Notes: generated by a model not told the origin, from the sequence alone. Positions 1 through 7,093 are shown, numbered from the stretch's first letter. The stretch: DNA of 16,091 nucleotides from Methanobacteriota archaeon (GCA_022561895.1 JADFQH010000031.1:1-16091), one strand, 5' to 3'. Made by a program: numbers and translations.

Positions 1-1
1 C

Positions 2-349
2 GATCGAGGTCTGGACGTGATCATCGCGGGTGCGGGCGGGAAATCGGCAGATCTGCCGAACATGACCGCCTCGCTTGCCTTTCCCGTGCCCGTCATCGGC
101 GTGCCCGTCCAAGAAAAGTCGGTTGACTCCGTCATCGGAATGCCGACGGGCGCACCGATCGTGGCGGTTGATGCGGGAAAATCGTTCAACGCGGCGCTGT
201 CCGCGGTTCAGATCCTCGCGCGCGAACATAGCGAACTTCGTGATCGGCTCACCGAGTATCACGAGGGACTCCAGAGCGAAGTCGCGGCGGTTTCCCGCGA
301 GCTACACGAGTCGGGGACGCGCAAATTTCGTACGGAGCGAGGTCGATGA
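2..349 (+). CDS. purE: 5-(carboxyamino)imidazole ribonucleotide mutase, C-terminal part
   Basis: This is the 3' part of a gene that begins before the window; the frame is open from base 2. The visible 115 residues contain the PurE core: a VIIAGAGGKSADLPNM stretch, then VPVIGVPVQ and an SVIGMPTGAPIV segment, which form the nucleotide-binding loop region of class I PurE. PurE interconverts N5-CAIR and CAIR in purine biosynthesis in the cytoplasm. About 40 residues after the core form a charged, predicted helical tail ending at TGA. The nuo operon starts 85 bp downstream on the same strand. A GTG at base 17 could be read as a start, but the conserved sequence runs upstream of it, so it is an internal codon. 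Family assignment is confident; only the N-terminus is unseen. Confidence 0.9.
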   Translation, partial: DRGLDVIIAGAGGKSADLPNMTASLAFPVPVIGVPVQEKSVDSVIGMPTGAPIVAVDAGKSFNAALSAVQILAREHSELRDRLTEYHEGLQSEVAAVSRELHESGTRKFRTERGR

Positions 350-387
350 TGCTTGCCCCTGACGGGGGTAAAACCACGAGAATCAAC

Positions 388-424
388 CCTTATGTAGGTG
401 GATTCCCAACCGACGTACACGGAG
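388..424 (+). promoter_or_regulatory. Probable nuoA promoter and Shine-Dalgarno
   Basis: A TATA-like CCTTATG sits at 388-394 and a GGAG at 421-424, ten bases before the nuoA ATG. A TSS about 27 nt after the TATA centre would give a short leader of roughly 17 nt. A small CCCC/GGGG hairpin at 356-367 lies between purE and this box and may separate the two transcripts. This is inferred from position and motif only. Confidence 0.4.
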
Positions 425-434
425 AACACGGTCT

Positions 435-839
435 ATGAGTACATGGATAGCAATCGGGTCACTGGCGCTCGTGGGGGTGTTGATACCGCTCGGTATGATG
501 GCGGTATCGGCACTGATCCGGCCGTCAGTTCCCGAACAAGGAAAGCGGAGCATCTACGAGAGCGGTGAGATCCCCACGGGGACGACGCGCATTCGGTTCA
601 ACATTCAGTACTATATGGTTGCGCTGTTGTTTCTCGTCTTCGATATCGAGACGGTCTTCATCTTCCCCTGGGTTCTCATCTACAGCGACGCCGTGGCGCA
701 GGTCGGCCTGCTCCACGCGCTCGGGCCGATGCTAGTCTTTATCGGCGTTCTCGTCGCCGCGCTGATCTGGGCGTGGCGCACCGGTGCGGTACAGTGGATC
801 AAAAGCCCTGAGGCGGAGAAACGGAGCAGACTACAATGA
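435..839 (+). CDS. nuoA: NADH-quinone oxidoreductase (complex I) subunit A
   Basis: This 134-residue membrane subunit has three predicted helices (about 4-26, 60-80 and 92-114). It carries the family signature YESGE-IPTG near residues 41-50, followed by RIRFNIQYYMVALLFLVFDI and the conserved acidic FDIETVF segment. NuoA anchors the junction between the hydrophilic and membrane arms of complex I near the quinone site. Length is normal for the family. The ATG at 435 is preceded by GGAG. It is the first gene of the operon and overlaps nuoB by 4 nt (ATGA). In haloarchaea complex I lacks the NADH-oxidising module (NuoEFG), so the electron donor is probably not NADH; that is family knowledge, not visible here. 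Confidence 0.95.
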   Translation: MSTWIAIGSLALVGVLIPLGMMAVSALIRPSVPEQGKRSIYESGEIPTGTTRIRFNIQYYMVALLFLVFDIETVFIFPWVLIYSDAVAQVGLLHALGPMLVFIGVLVAALIWAWRTGAVQWIKSPEAEKRSRLQ

Positions 840-1537
840 GTGACACACCACCGGAGACGATCACTGGAAGTACGGACCCCATGACGGAGACGCGGGAGGC
901 ACGCATGGGTGGGGTGGACAACCGTTTCAACTCGCGACTTCGTGAGGCGTTTGGTTCCTCGCCCTTTATCCTCACGAAGTTCGATCAGTTCATGAACTGG
1001 TGTCGCGGCTCCTCGATGTTCATGCTACAGTTCGGCATCGCCTGCTGTAGCCTCGAGATGATGCACACCTACGCCGTAAAACACGATCTCGACCGGTTCG
1101 GATCGGGTGTGCCGCGAGCCTCGCCCAGACAGGCCGATACGATCATCATTCCGGGGACGATCGTCTCGAAGTTCGCTCCGCGGATGAAGCGCGTCTACGA
1201 CCAGATGGCAGAGCCCAAGTTCGTCGTCAACATGGGTTCGTGTGCGATCTCGGGTGGCCCCTTCCAGGAGGGCTACAACGTCATCAAAGGGGCCGAGGAG
1301 GTCATCCCCGTGGATATTCACGTTCCGGGCTGTCCGCCCCGCCCCGAGGCCCTCGTGTATGGGGTCGTCAAACTCCAAGAGCGAATTGCGGAAGGCGAGT
1401 CCTCGCCGGTGACGGTCAAGCCCTACGAGCTAGAACAGTTCAATGACTTAGAACAGGATGAACTCGTGAACAAGCTCGCAAGCCAGATCAATGAGGATGA
1501 TCTCGTCATGCGGTATAACTGGGCTGATTCACCATGA
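836..1537 (+). CDS. nuoB: NADH-quinone oxidoreductase subunit B (N2 iron-sulfur subunit)
   Basis: This 233-residue subunit binds the terminal N2 [4Fe-4S] cluster that passes electrons to quinone. All four cluster ligands are visible: the tandem C70-C71 in FGIACCSLEMM, C136 in GSCAISGG, and C166 in VPGCPPRPEA. The first ~35 residues and the acidic tail after residue 185 are extensions relative to compact bacterial NuoB and fit a halophile. The ATG overlaps the nuoA stop by 4 nt, and the TGA overlaps the nuoCD start by 4 nt, which implies translational coupling. An internal ATG at 878 is possible, but the overlap-coupled start is more likely. Confidence 0.95.
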   Translation: MSDTPPETITGSTDPMTETREARMGGVDNRFNSRLREAFGSSPFILTKFDQFMNWCRGSSMFMLQFGIACCSLEMMHTYAVKHDLDRFGSGVPRASPRQADTIIIPGTIVSKFAPRMKRVYDQMAEPKFVVNMGSCAISGGPFQEGYNVIKGAEEVIPVDIHVPGCPPRPEALVYGVVKLQERIAEGESSPVTVKPYELEQFNDLEQDELVNKLASQINEDDLVMRYNWADSP

Positions 1538-3204
1538 GCTTAGAACGACCACGACCAGACCAGAGCTATGTAACGGACGACGGCGTCGATTACGACGCCA
1601 TCGAGGAGCTACTCGGCGAGCACGTCCTCGGGCGCGAGACCCACATCAACGCAGAAGGGTTCGTTATTCGCCCCGACGAGGTCCAAGAGGTGCTCTTTGC
1701 ACTGCGCGATCAGGCGGGTTTCGACCACCTCTCGGTTGTCACCGCCCAGGAGTACGGGGATCGATACGAGTCGATCTACCATCTGAAGAAGTACGACGAC
1801 CCCACCCAGGAGCTAAGCGTCGTCGTTCCAACCTCGAAGGACAATCCAGTGAGTCAGACCGCAGAGCCGGTCTACCGGACCGCGGACTGGCACGAACGCG
1901 AGGCCTACGATCTCGTTGGCATCGAGTACGAGGGCCACCCCGATCCGCGACGAATTCTGCTACCCGAGACGTGGCAGGGTCACCCCCTCTCGCTGGATTA
2001 CGATCAGGACCGTCCACAGATCGTTACACTCACCGAACACGCAAACCCAATCGCTGACGATCACTACGAAAGCGAGTCGGACACGATGTTTCTCAACATC
2101 GGTCCACACCATCCCGCGACCCACGGCGTGCTCCACCTGAAGGCGGTGCTCGATGGCGAGCAGGTCGTCGACGTCGATCCCGACATCGGCTATCTCCATC
2201 GCTGTGAGGAGCAGATGGCCCAGCAGGGTACGTATCGCCATCAGATCATGCCGTATCCCGACCGCTGGGACTACGCGCCCGGCGGCCTCATGAACGAGTG
2301 GGGGTACGCCCGCGCCGCGGAGGATCTCGCGGATATCGAGGTCCCGGAGTACGCACAGGTCATCCGGACGCTCGGGGCGGAGCTATGTCGGATCTGCTCG
2401 CATATGCTCGCACTCGGGACGTTCTGTCTCGATATCTATGGGGACTTCACCGCGATCTTCATGTACGCGATGCGCGACCGCGAGAAGGTTCAGAGCCTCC
2501 TTGAGGACCTGACCGGCAGTCGGATGATGTTCAACTATCTCCGACTCGGCGGGGTGGCGTGGGACCTACCCGAACCCCGCGAGGAGTTTTTCGAAAAGAC
2601 ACGGGACTTCCTCGACGATCTGCCCGAGGCAACGCAGGAGTACCACGATCTCATCACCTCGAACGAGATCTTCCAGATTCGGACCATCGATACGGGCGTC
2701 CTCGAACCCGAGGTCGCAAAGCAGTACGGTGCAACGGGTCCCGTTGCGCGTGCATCGGGAATCGACTACGATCTCCGCCGGGACGATCCCTACGGCTACT
2801 ACCCCGAGCTCGACTGGGACGTCGCCACCGACGACGGCTGTGACAACTACGCACGCCTGCTCGTGCGAATGCAGGAAGTCGAGCAGTCGGCCAAGATCAT
2901 CGAGCAGTGTATCGACGTTCTCGAAAGCTGGCCCGAAGAGGACAGGGAGATCCAGTCGAACGTCCCACGAACACTGCGACCGGAGGCCGACACCGAGATC
3001 TATCGCGCCGTCGAGGCCGCAAAGGGCGAACTCGGGATCTACATCCGCGCGGACGGCACCGACAAGCCCGCACGATTTAAGATCCGGAGCCCGTGTTTCA
3101 GCAATCTCCACACGCTGCCGGAGATGAGCGAAGGCGAGTACATCGCGGATCTGATCGCCTCACTCGGTAGTTTGGATATCATCCTCGGGGAGGTGGATCG
3201 CTGA
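1534..3204 (+). CDS. nuoCD: Fused NADH-quinone oxidoreductase subunits C and D
   Basis: This 556-residue fusion has a NuoC (30-kDa) domain at about residues 15-160, with the signature YDLVGIEYEGHPDPRRILLP at 125-144 and GHPLSLDY at 149-156. The NuoD (49-kDa) domain begins near 180 with NIGPHHPATHGVLHL (188-202) and ends in DIILGEVDR, as is typical. NuoD forms the quinone-binding cavity with NuoB and NuoH. NuoD is evolutionarily related to NiFe-hydrogenase large subunits, but the metal-binding cysteines are not expected here. Fused CD genes are normal in haloarchaea. The gene overlaps nuoB by ATGA and abuts nuoH directly, with no gap between TGA and ATG. Confidence 0.95.
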   Translation: MSLERPRPDQSYVTDDGVDYDAIEELLGEHVLGRETHINAEGFVIRPDEVQEVLFALRDQAGFDHLSVVTAQEYGDRYESIYHLKKYDDPTQELSVVVPTSKDNPVSQTAEPVYRTADWHEREAYDLVGIEYEGHPDPRRILLPETWQGHPLSLDYDQDRPQIVTLTEHANPIADDHYESESDTMFLNIGPHHPATHGVLHLKAVLDGEQVVDVDPDIGYLHRCEEQMAQQGTYRHQIMPYPDRWDYAPGGLMNEWGYARAAEDLADIEVPEYAQVIRTLGAELCRICSHMLALGTFCLDIYGDFTAIFMYAMRDREKVQSLLEDLTGSRMMFNYLRLGGVAWDLPEPREEFFEKTRDFLDDLPEATQEYHDLITSNEIFQIRTIDTGVLEPEVAKQYGATGPVARASGIDYDLRRDDPYGYYPELDWDVATDDGCDNYARLLVRMQEVEQSAKIIEQCIDVLESWPEEDREIQSNVPRTLRPEADTEIYRAVEAAKGELGIYIRADGTDKPARFKIRSPCFSNLHTLPEMSEGEYIADLIASLGSLDIILGEVDR

Positions 3205-4278
3205 ATGGTCGGCTTCCTCCCGCTACAGGACGTTGTCCTTCCCGATCGGATCGCAGAACTCACCGGACTGGGGCAGTTCGGCGTTCTCGGTGATTTTATC
3301 GCGGCGTTTCTCGCGGCCTTTATCATCGCTAACCTCATGTTGGCGATGAGCGGCGTCGCCGGCCCGTGGGCGAAACGAAAGATCACCGCCGCCTTCACCG
3401 ACCGGATCGCGGTCAATCGGATCGGTCCCTTTGGATTACTAATCATCCCCGCCTCGTCAGTACAGCTACTGGCAAAGGAGCTGATCATTCCAGAAGGCGT
3501 CGACCGACCGGCCTACGATCTCGCGCCGCTCGTCATCGCTTCGTCTGCGATGCTCGGTTTTGCAGTGATTCCGATGGGGAATGGTATTCACTTAGCTGAT
3601 CCCGAAACGGGGCTGGTGCTCGTCTTCGCGATCGCTTCGATCGCGTCGCTCGGCCTTGCGACGGCGGGCTACGCCTCGAACAACAAGTACTCGATGCTGG
3701 GCGGGCTGCGCGCCGTTGCCCAGAACATCGCCTATGAGATTCCGCTGATCGTTACCGCGGCATCAGTCGTGATCTTTGCGGGCACGCTCCAGATGAGCGA
3801 GATCGTCGCCGCACAGGCCCAGCCGCTCGTGACGGTCGCCGGAATCAGTATCCCCTCGTGGTACGCCTTCGTCAACCCCTTCGCGTTCGTCCTGTTTATG
3901 GCCGCGAACATGGCCGAAGTGGGCCGGAACCCCTTCGACGTGCCCGAAGCACCCACCGAAATCGTTGCGGGCTACCAGACGGAGTATTCGAGTGTCTACT
4001 TCGTCTTGATCTATCTCGGGGAGTTCCTGCATATCTTTCTTGGAGCCGCGATCGTCACGACGATCTTCCTTGGCGGGCCAGCCGGGCCCGTCCTACCGGG
4101 TATCGTCTGGTTCATCATCAAGATCTGGGCGATCTTCCTCTTTACCCAGTGGGCGCGTTCTGCGCTGCCCCGGGTTCGAATCGACCAGCTGATAGAAATC
4201 GGTTGGAAGGGAATGCTCGTGCTCTCCTTTGCCAACCTGGTTCTCACGGCCATCATCGTGGGGGTGTTCATCGCATGA
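3205..4278 (+). CDS. nuoH: NADH-quinone oxidoreductase subunit H
   Basis: This 357-residue polytopic membrane protein has about eight hydrophobic segments and normal length for the family. Signatures are NRIGPFGLL at 71-79, SNNKYSMLGGLRAVAQN at 158-174, and RNPFDVPEAPTEIVAGYQTE at 241-260. The last of these is the NuoH loop that borders the quinone chamber. NuoH links the peripheral arm to the proton-pumping arm. The ATG follows the nuoCD stop with zero spacing, and the stop overlaps the nuoI start (ATGA, 4275-4278). No anomalies are seen in the frame. Confidence 0.95.
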   Translation: MVGFLPLQDVVLPDRIAELTGLGQFGVLGDFIAAFLAAFIIANLMLAMSGVAGPWAKRKITAAFTDRIAVNRIGPFGLLIIPASSVQLLAKELIIPEGVDRPAYDLAPLVIASSAMLGFAVIPMGNGIHLADPETGLVLVFAIASIASLGLATAGYASNNKYSMLGGLRAVAQNIAYEIPLIVTAASVVIFAGTLQMSEIVAAQAQPLVTVAGISIPSWYAFVNPFAFVLFMAANMAEVGRNPFDVPEAPTEIVAGYQTEYSSVYFVLIYLGEFLHIFLGAAIVTTIFLGGPAGPVLPGIVWFIIKIWAIFLFTQWARSALPRVRIDQLIEIGWKGMLVLSFANLVLTAIIVGVFIA

Positions 4279-4736
4279 TTGGACTAATGAAATCGATGGC
4301 AACGACAATGAAACACGCACTCGATGGCAACACGTTCACCGTCGAGTATCCAGAAACCGCTCCCGAAGTCAGCCCCCGATTCAGAGGGGTACACAAGTTC
4401 AGTCAGGAACGGTGTATCTGGTGTCGCCAGTGCGAAAACGTCTGTCCGAACGATACCATCCAGATCGTAATGGACGAGCAGCGAAACGGCGAGCAGTACA
4501 ACCTCCACATCGGCCAGTGTATCTACTGCCGACTCTGTGAGGAGGTCTGTCCCGTCGACGCTATTTTGCTCACCCAGAACTTCGAGTTCACCGGCGATAC
4601 GAAGGACGATCTGGTCTACAACAAAGAGCAGCTCATGAACGTTCCGTGGTACAAGGACATCGATCCCCTCGAGTCCCGAGAGCCGGATCGCGGTGGCTGG
4701 ATCGGTGAGGGCGAGGGCGAAGTGGATTATCAGTAA
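4275..4736 (+). CDS. nuoI: NADH-quinone oxidoreductase subunit I (8Fe-ferredoxin-like)
   Basis: This 153-residue subunit has two [4Fe-4S] motifs: CIWCRQCENVCP (C47, C50, C53, C57) and CIYCRLCEEVCP (C82, C85, C88, C92). These hold clusters N6a and N6b, which feed NuoB. The ATG at 4275 is chosen because it overlaps the nuoH stop and matches family length. The frame is open upstream inside nuoH, but that part is a shadow. The acidic C-terminus (WIGEGEGEVDYQ) looks intact, so nuoI itself is complete. It is the last recognisable nuo gene: nuoJ would be expected to start within a few bases, and nothing like it is present. Confidence 0.95.
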   Translation: MIGLMKSMATTMKHALDGNTFTVEYPETAPEVSPRFRGVHKFSQERCIWCRQCENVCPNDTIQIVMDEQRNGEQYNLHIGQCIYCRLCEEVCPVDAILLTQNFEFTGDTKDDLVYNKEQLMNVPWYKDIDPLESREPDRGGWIGEGEGEVDYQ

Positions 4737-4829
4737 TTCGATGGTTATTTGCCGGTAGCACAACCACGCACGATGTAGGCATCGTAGCAGATGGTAGCCG
4801 AGTTGTTATAGATCGTCGAAATTGCGGGG
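4737..4829 (+). other. Short non-coding junction after nuoI
   Basis: This 93-bp stretch falls between the nuoI stop and the first start codon of the next gene. Base composition drops visibly compared with the nuo genes. It contains a small hairpin (CGATG-TAGG-CATCG, 4771-4784) and a TATA-like GTTATAG at 4805-4811. The next gene's frame stays hydrophobic back to the TAG at 4809-4811 (reading I-V-E-I-A-G before the TTG at 4830), so its true N-terminus may be truncated or use an unusual start. The break in the nuo operon lies here. Confidence 0.5.
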
Positions 4830-5183
4830 TTGCTGCTGACGATCGTTGCTGCACTGATGCTGTATGCGCTTCGGAGTCAGAACTCAGAATCCATAGCGCA
4901 GTTTCCATCGACCGCTGGGAGCGTGATTATCGCTGCTGTCGTTTCCCTTGTGGTCGCTGCCGCAGTCGCAATCAGTGGAATCGTGCTCCAAGGTATCTCG
5001 ACGGTGATGACCATCTCATTGTTCTTTCTCCTATTGGGGCTGTTCTTTACCGGGCAGATGTCGGTACAGCTCATACTGAGAGGGGTATCCGACGAAGCAA
5101 ACCGCACAGAGGAGTTATCCGACCACGACTCAAACGAAAAACCAACGGAGAAGGAGGAAACTAATGGCACAAGCGACGGATAG
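4830..5183 (+). CDS. Small membrane protein of unknown function
   Basis: I do not recognise this family. Read from the TTG at 4830 it is 117 residues; an ATG at 4857 would give 108. It has three hydrophobic stretches, near 1-15, 30-53 and 56-80. A hydrophilic, very acidic tail (about 88-117, rich in E, D, S, N, K) follows and is probably cytoplasmic. The codon and base composition is nearer 50% GC than its neighbours. It overlaps the next small membrane gene by 20 nt, so the two are probably one unit. It is not NuoJ or NuoK by any motif I can see, despite occupying the nuoJ position. A TATA-like box at 4805-4811 lies only 22 nt before the TTG, which leaves the start uncertain. Confidence 0.55.
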   Translation: MLLTIVAALMLYALRSQNSESIAQFPSTAGSVIIAAVVSLVVAAAVAISGIVLQGISTVMTISLFFLLLGLFFTGQMSVQLILRGVSDEANRTEELSDHDSNEKPTEKEETNGTSDG

Positions 5184-5385
5184 ATCGGTAAAACTCGTTC
5201 AGCAAATATCACGCTCGCTCTCTATCTTTGTCGCCGTAGCTATCTTAGCGCTCCTCACCTACCAGGTATTCAGCCTGTACGGCATGGTGACAGGAACGAT
5301 TGAGGCGCTGCTGGCTGGGATGTTTGTGGTTGCGTTGCTCCCAACACTCTATTATACCTTTCTGATGGTCCGATCCGGGTTTTAG
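5164..5385 (+). CDS. Small two-helix membrane protein of unknown function
   Basis: This 73-residue protein has a short basic/polar N-terminus and two hydrophobic segments (about 18-40 and 45-68). A strong Shine-Dalgarno GGAGG at 5153-5157, six bases before the ATG at 5164, supports translation. The start lies inside the end of the preceding gene (20-nt overlap, different frame), suggesting coupling and a joint function, for example a two-subunit membrane complex. Composition is AT-richer than the surroundings. No family recognised. Its stop codon sits in the loop of a strong hairpin at 5370-5400. Confidence 0.6.
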   Translation: MAQATDRSVKLVQQISRSLSIFVAVAILALLTYQVFSLYGMVTGTIEALLAGMFVVALLPTLYYTFLMVRSGF

Positions 5386-5400
5386 CCGAACCCGGATCGG
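5370..5400 (+). terminator. 12-bp perfect hairpin spanning the stop codon
   Basis: CCGATCCGGGTT (5370-5381) and AACCCGGATCGG (5389-5400) are exact reverse complements around a 7-nt loop that contains the TAG stop of the preceding gene. There is no T-run afterwards, so a classical intrinsic terminator is not proven. A 3'-end-stabilising structure or the end of a mobile or inserted segment are alternatives. The stem itself is certain from the sequence. Confidence 0.6.
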
Positions 5401-5494
5401 GGCGTGGACCGGTGAAAGACGACGTTGATTATCGGTAGCCACGCAGATTTTGGCGGGTTGTTGTCCATCCACGACCGACACATTTGGGGTTCGC

Positions 5495-5510
5495 CCGCTC
5501 CAACGAGCGG
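5495..5510 (+). promoter_or_regulatory. Short inverted repeat just before a start codon
   Basis: CCGCTC (5495-5500) and GAGCGG (5505-5510) pair around CAAC, ending one base before the ATG at 5512. If the downstream gene has a leader, this stem would sit at the ribosome entry site; if the transcript is leaderless, it could be a DNA operator at the TSS. Only a weak TATA-like ACATTTG is seen near 5480-5486. Confidence 0.3.
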
Positions 5511-5511
5511 T

Positions 5512-5769
5512 ATGAGCGAGACTGACGACCTTCGCGCGGAGTACCACGAGACAGACACAGAACGCGTCCTCGATTTCGAACGGGGAGATCGGCAGGTACA
5601 GATCGCACAGAACCGCGAGGGCTACGCGATGCTCAAGGTGTGCGAGGGGGGGAACGAACTCGAACGGTACTACGGCTTCGAGATGGCGCTCGATCACACA
5701 GCAGAGCTACTTGGGGTTTCTCCGGGAGACCTGCCTGTTCCAGAGGCCGGTTCGGATATGGGAATGTGA
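5512..5769 (+). CDS. Small acidic conserved-looking haloarchaeal protein
   Basis: This is an 85-residue soluble, acidic protein with no membrane segment. It begins MSETDDLRAEY and ends with a hydrophobic/Met-rich GSDMGM. The middle reads like a compact alpha/beta domain (EGYAMLKVCEGGNELERYYG, then a helical EMALDHTAELLGV). It resembles small uncharacterised haloarchaeal proteins, but I cannot attach a function. The ATG at 5512 is preferred over an upstream ATT at 5425, because the intervening residues (GSHADFGGLLSIHDRH) look non-coding and MSETDD is a typical haloarchaeal N-terminus. It is transcribed toward the thiolase gene, 107 bp away, which has its own promoter. Confidence 0.65.
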   Translation: MSETDDLRAEYHETDTERVLDFERGDRQVQIAQNREGYAMLKVCEGGNELERYYGFEMALDHTAELLGVSPGDLPVPEAGSDMGM

Positions 5770-5846
5770 ACGGCCCGAAAATTCCGTTGGGAACTATTCG
5801 AGTCGATAGTCCTTTCTCAGCGGTCAATCCGTCGTCTTCCGGCAAC

Positions 5847-5854
5847 CCTTTAGC
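5847..5854 (+). promoter_or_regulatory. TATA-like box of the thiolase gene
   Basis: CCTTTAGC is centred at about 5850, 27 nt before the ATG at 5877, which is the haloarchaeal leaderless spacing. No Shine-Dalgarno precedes the ATG. The same CTTTAG/CTTAG type of box appears before other genes here. Confidence 0.5.
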
Positions 5855-5876
5855 CGCCGCTCGTCTATGAGAATGC

Positions 5877-7043
5877 ATGACAGGTGTTCGAATCGCTGGC
5901 ACAGGCCACACCCATTTCGGGCAGTTTCCCGAACGAACCGGGAGAGATCTCTTCGCCGAGGCGAGCGCGACGGCTATCGAGCGGTCGGGCGTCGATCACT
6001 CGAAGATAGAGGCGCTCTTTTATGGGAACTTCATGGGCGAACTCGCGGAAGATCAGGGCCATCAGGGTCCGTTAATGGCCGAAATGGCGGGAATCCGCGC
6101 TCCGGCAACACGCTTTGAAAGTGCGTGTGCCTCAAGCGGCGTCGCGGTGCGCGAGGCAGTAAAGGACATCCGCAACGGCGAGGCGGACGTGATCCTCGTC
6201 GGCGGCACGGAACGTATGACGAACCTCGGCACTGCGGGCGCGACGAAGGCGCTCTCGATCGCCGCGGACGAGCTGTTCGAGATCCGCGCGGGAATGAACT
6301 TTCCGGGGGCCTACGCGCTGATGGCACAGGCCTATTTCAGCGAGTACGGCGGCGACCGAGTGGATCTAGCGCACATTGCAGTAAAAAACCACGAGAACGC
6401 GCTCGAAAACGAGTACGCCCAGTATCAGCGCGCGATCACCATCGAGGACGTACTCGAAGCGCCGCCCGTGGCGGAACCACTGGGCCTGTATGACGCCTGT
6501 CCGATCACCGACGGCGCGAGTGCAATCGTTCTCGTCAGTGATAATTTTGCTGAACGGACGGGGATCGATGCACCGGTTTCGATCACGGGCACGGGGCAGG
6601 GAAGCGACCGGATGGCGCTCGCGGACCGGGAGTTCCTCGCGCGCACGCCCGCCGCGACCGCTGCTGCGGAGGAGGCCTACGGCGACGCGGGGATCAGTCC
6701 CGAGGACGTCGAGGTCGCGGAGGTCCACGACTGCTTTACCATCGCCGAGGTGCTCGCGATCGAATCGCTCGGGTTTTTCGAACCCGGCGAGGGGATCGGG
6801 GCGGCCCGTGCGGGCGAGACGACAAGGGATGGAGAAATTCCGATCAACCTCTCTGGCGGACTCAAAGCAAAGGGACATCCAGTCGGTGCAACGGGAACGA
6901 GTCAGATCATCGAGCTCGCACGAATCCTCTCGGGCCAGCACGTAAATAGCGACGCCGTTTCGGGTGCAAAAATCGGCCTGACCCACAACGCCGGTGGAAC
7001 CGTTGCAAGTACGACTGTTCATGTACTAGAGGTGGTCGCATGA
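5877..7043 (+). CDS. SCP2/archaeal-type thiolase (acetyl-CoA C-acyltransferase family)
   Basis: This 388-residue cytoplasmic enzyme has normal thiolase length. The nucleophile is C84 in SACASSGVAV. The other catalytic elements are VHDCFTIAEV (283-292), GGLKAKGHPVGATG (327-340) and the C-terminal HNAGGT (370-375), the pattern of SCP-x/archaeal thiolases rather than classical FadA/PhaA. These enzymes condense or cleave acyl-CoAs. In several archaea they work with a DUF35 protein, for example handing acetoacetyl-CoA to HMG-CoA synthase, and a DUF35 gene follows here. The substrate cannot be deduced: beta-oxidation, mevalonate or PHA-related roles remain open. The stop overlaps a mini-ORF start (ATGA, 7040-7043). 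Confidence 0.88.
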   Translation: MTGVRIAGTGHTHFGQFPERTGRDLFAEASATAIERSGVDHSKIEALFYGNFMGELAEDQGHQGPLMAEMAGIRAPATRFESACASSGVAVREAVKDIRNGEADVILVGGTERMTNLGTAGATKALSIAADELFEIRAGMNFPGAYALMAQAYFSEYGGDRVDLAHIAVKNHENALENEYAQYQRAITIEDVLEAPPVAEPLGLYDACPITDGASAIVLVSDNFAERTGIDAPVSITGTGQGSDRMALADREFLARTPAATAAAEEAYGDAGISPEDVEVAEVHDCFTIAEVLAIESLGFFEPGEGIGAARAGETTRDGEIPINLSGGLKAKGHPVGATGTSQIIELARILSGQHVNSDAVSGAKIGLTHNAGGTVASTTVHVLEVVA

Positions 7044-7093
7044 GCGAAACGAATGCGACTACGCCGGGTTCCGACCCGGAGGTGGTCGCATGA
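7040..7093 (+). CDS. 17-residue mini-ORF linking thiolase and DUF35 genes
   Basis: ATG-AGC-GAA leads a frame encoding MSETNATTPGSDPEVVA and stopping at TGA. It overlaps the thiolase stop (ATGA, 7040-7043) and the DUF35 start (ATGA, 7090-7093), and has its own SD (AGAGG, 7028-7032). It is too short for a folded protein. It may be a coupling peptide that carries ribosomes across the hairpin at 7064-7079, or merely a by-product of a 50-bp duplication. Translation is inferred from the start/stop architecture only. Confidence 0.4.
   Translation: MSETNATTPGSDPEVVA
7064..7082 (+). promoter_or_regulatory. Hairpin overlapping the DUF35 ribosome binding site
   Basis: CCGGGT (7064-7069) pairs perfectly with ACCCGG (7074-7079) around TCCG. 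The right arm runs into the SD GGAGG at 7078-7082, so folding would mask part of it. Translation of the mini-ORF would melt the stem. This is a sequence-based inference about translational coupling. Confidence 0.45.

Noticed and set aside
3858..4274. Upstream extension of the nuoI frame inside nuoH
   Set aside because: It is Arg-rich shadow sequence; the ATGA-coupled start at 4275 gives normal nuoI length.
4830..5183. The small membrane gene after nuoI as a divergent nuoJ or nuoK
   Set aside because: Position suggests it, but no conserved NuoJ/NuoK glycine-rich helix or acidic residue pattern is visible, and the acidic hydrophilic tail is foreign to both.
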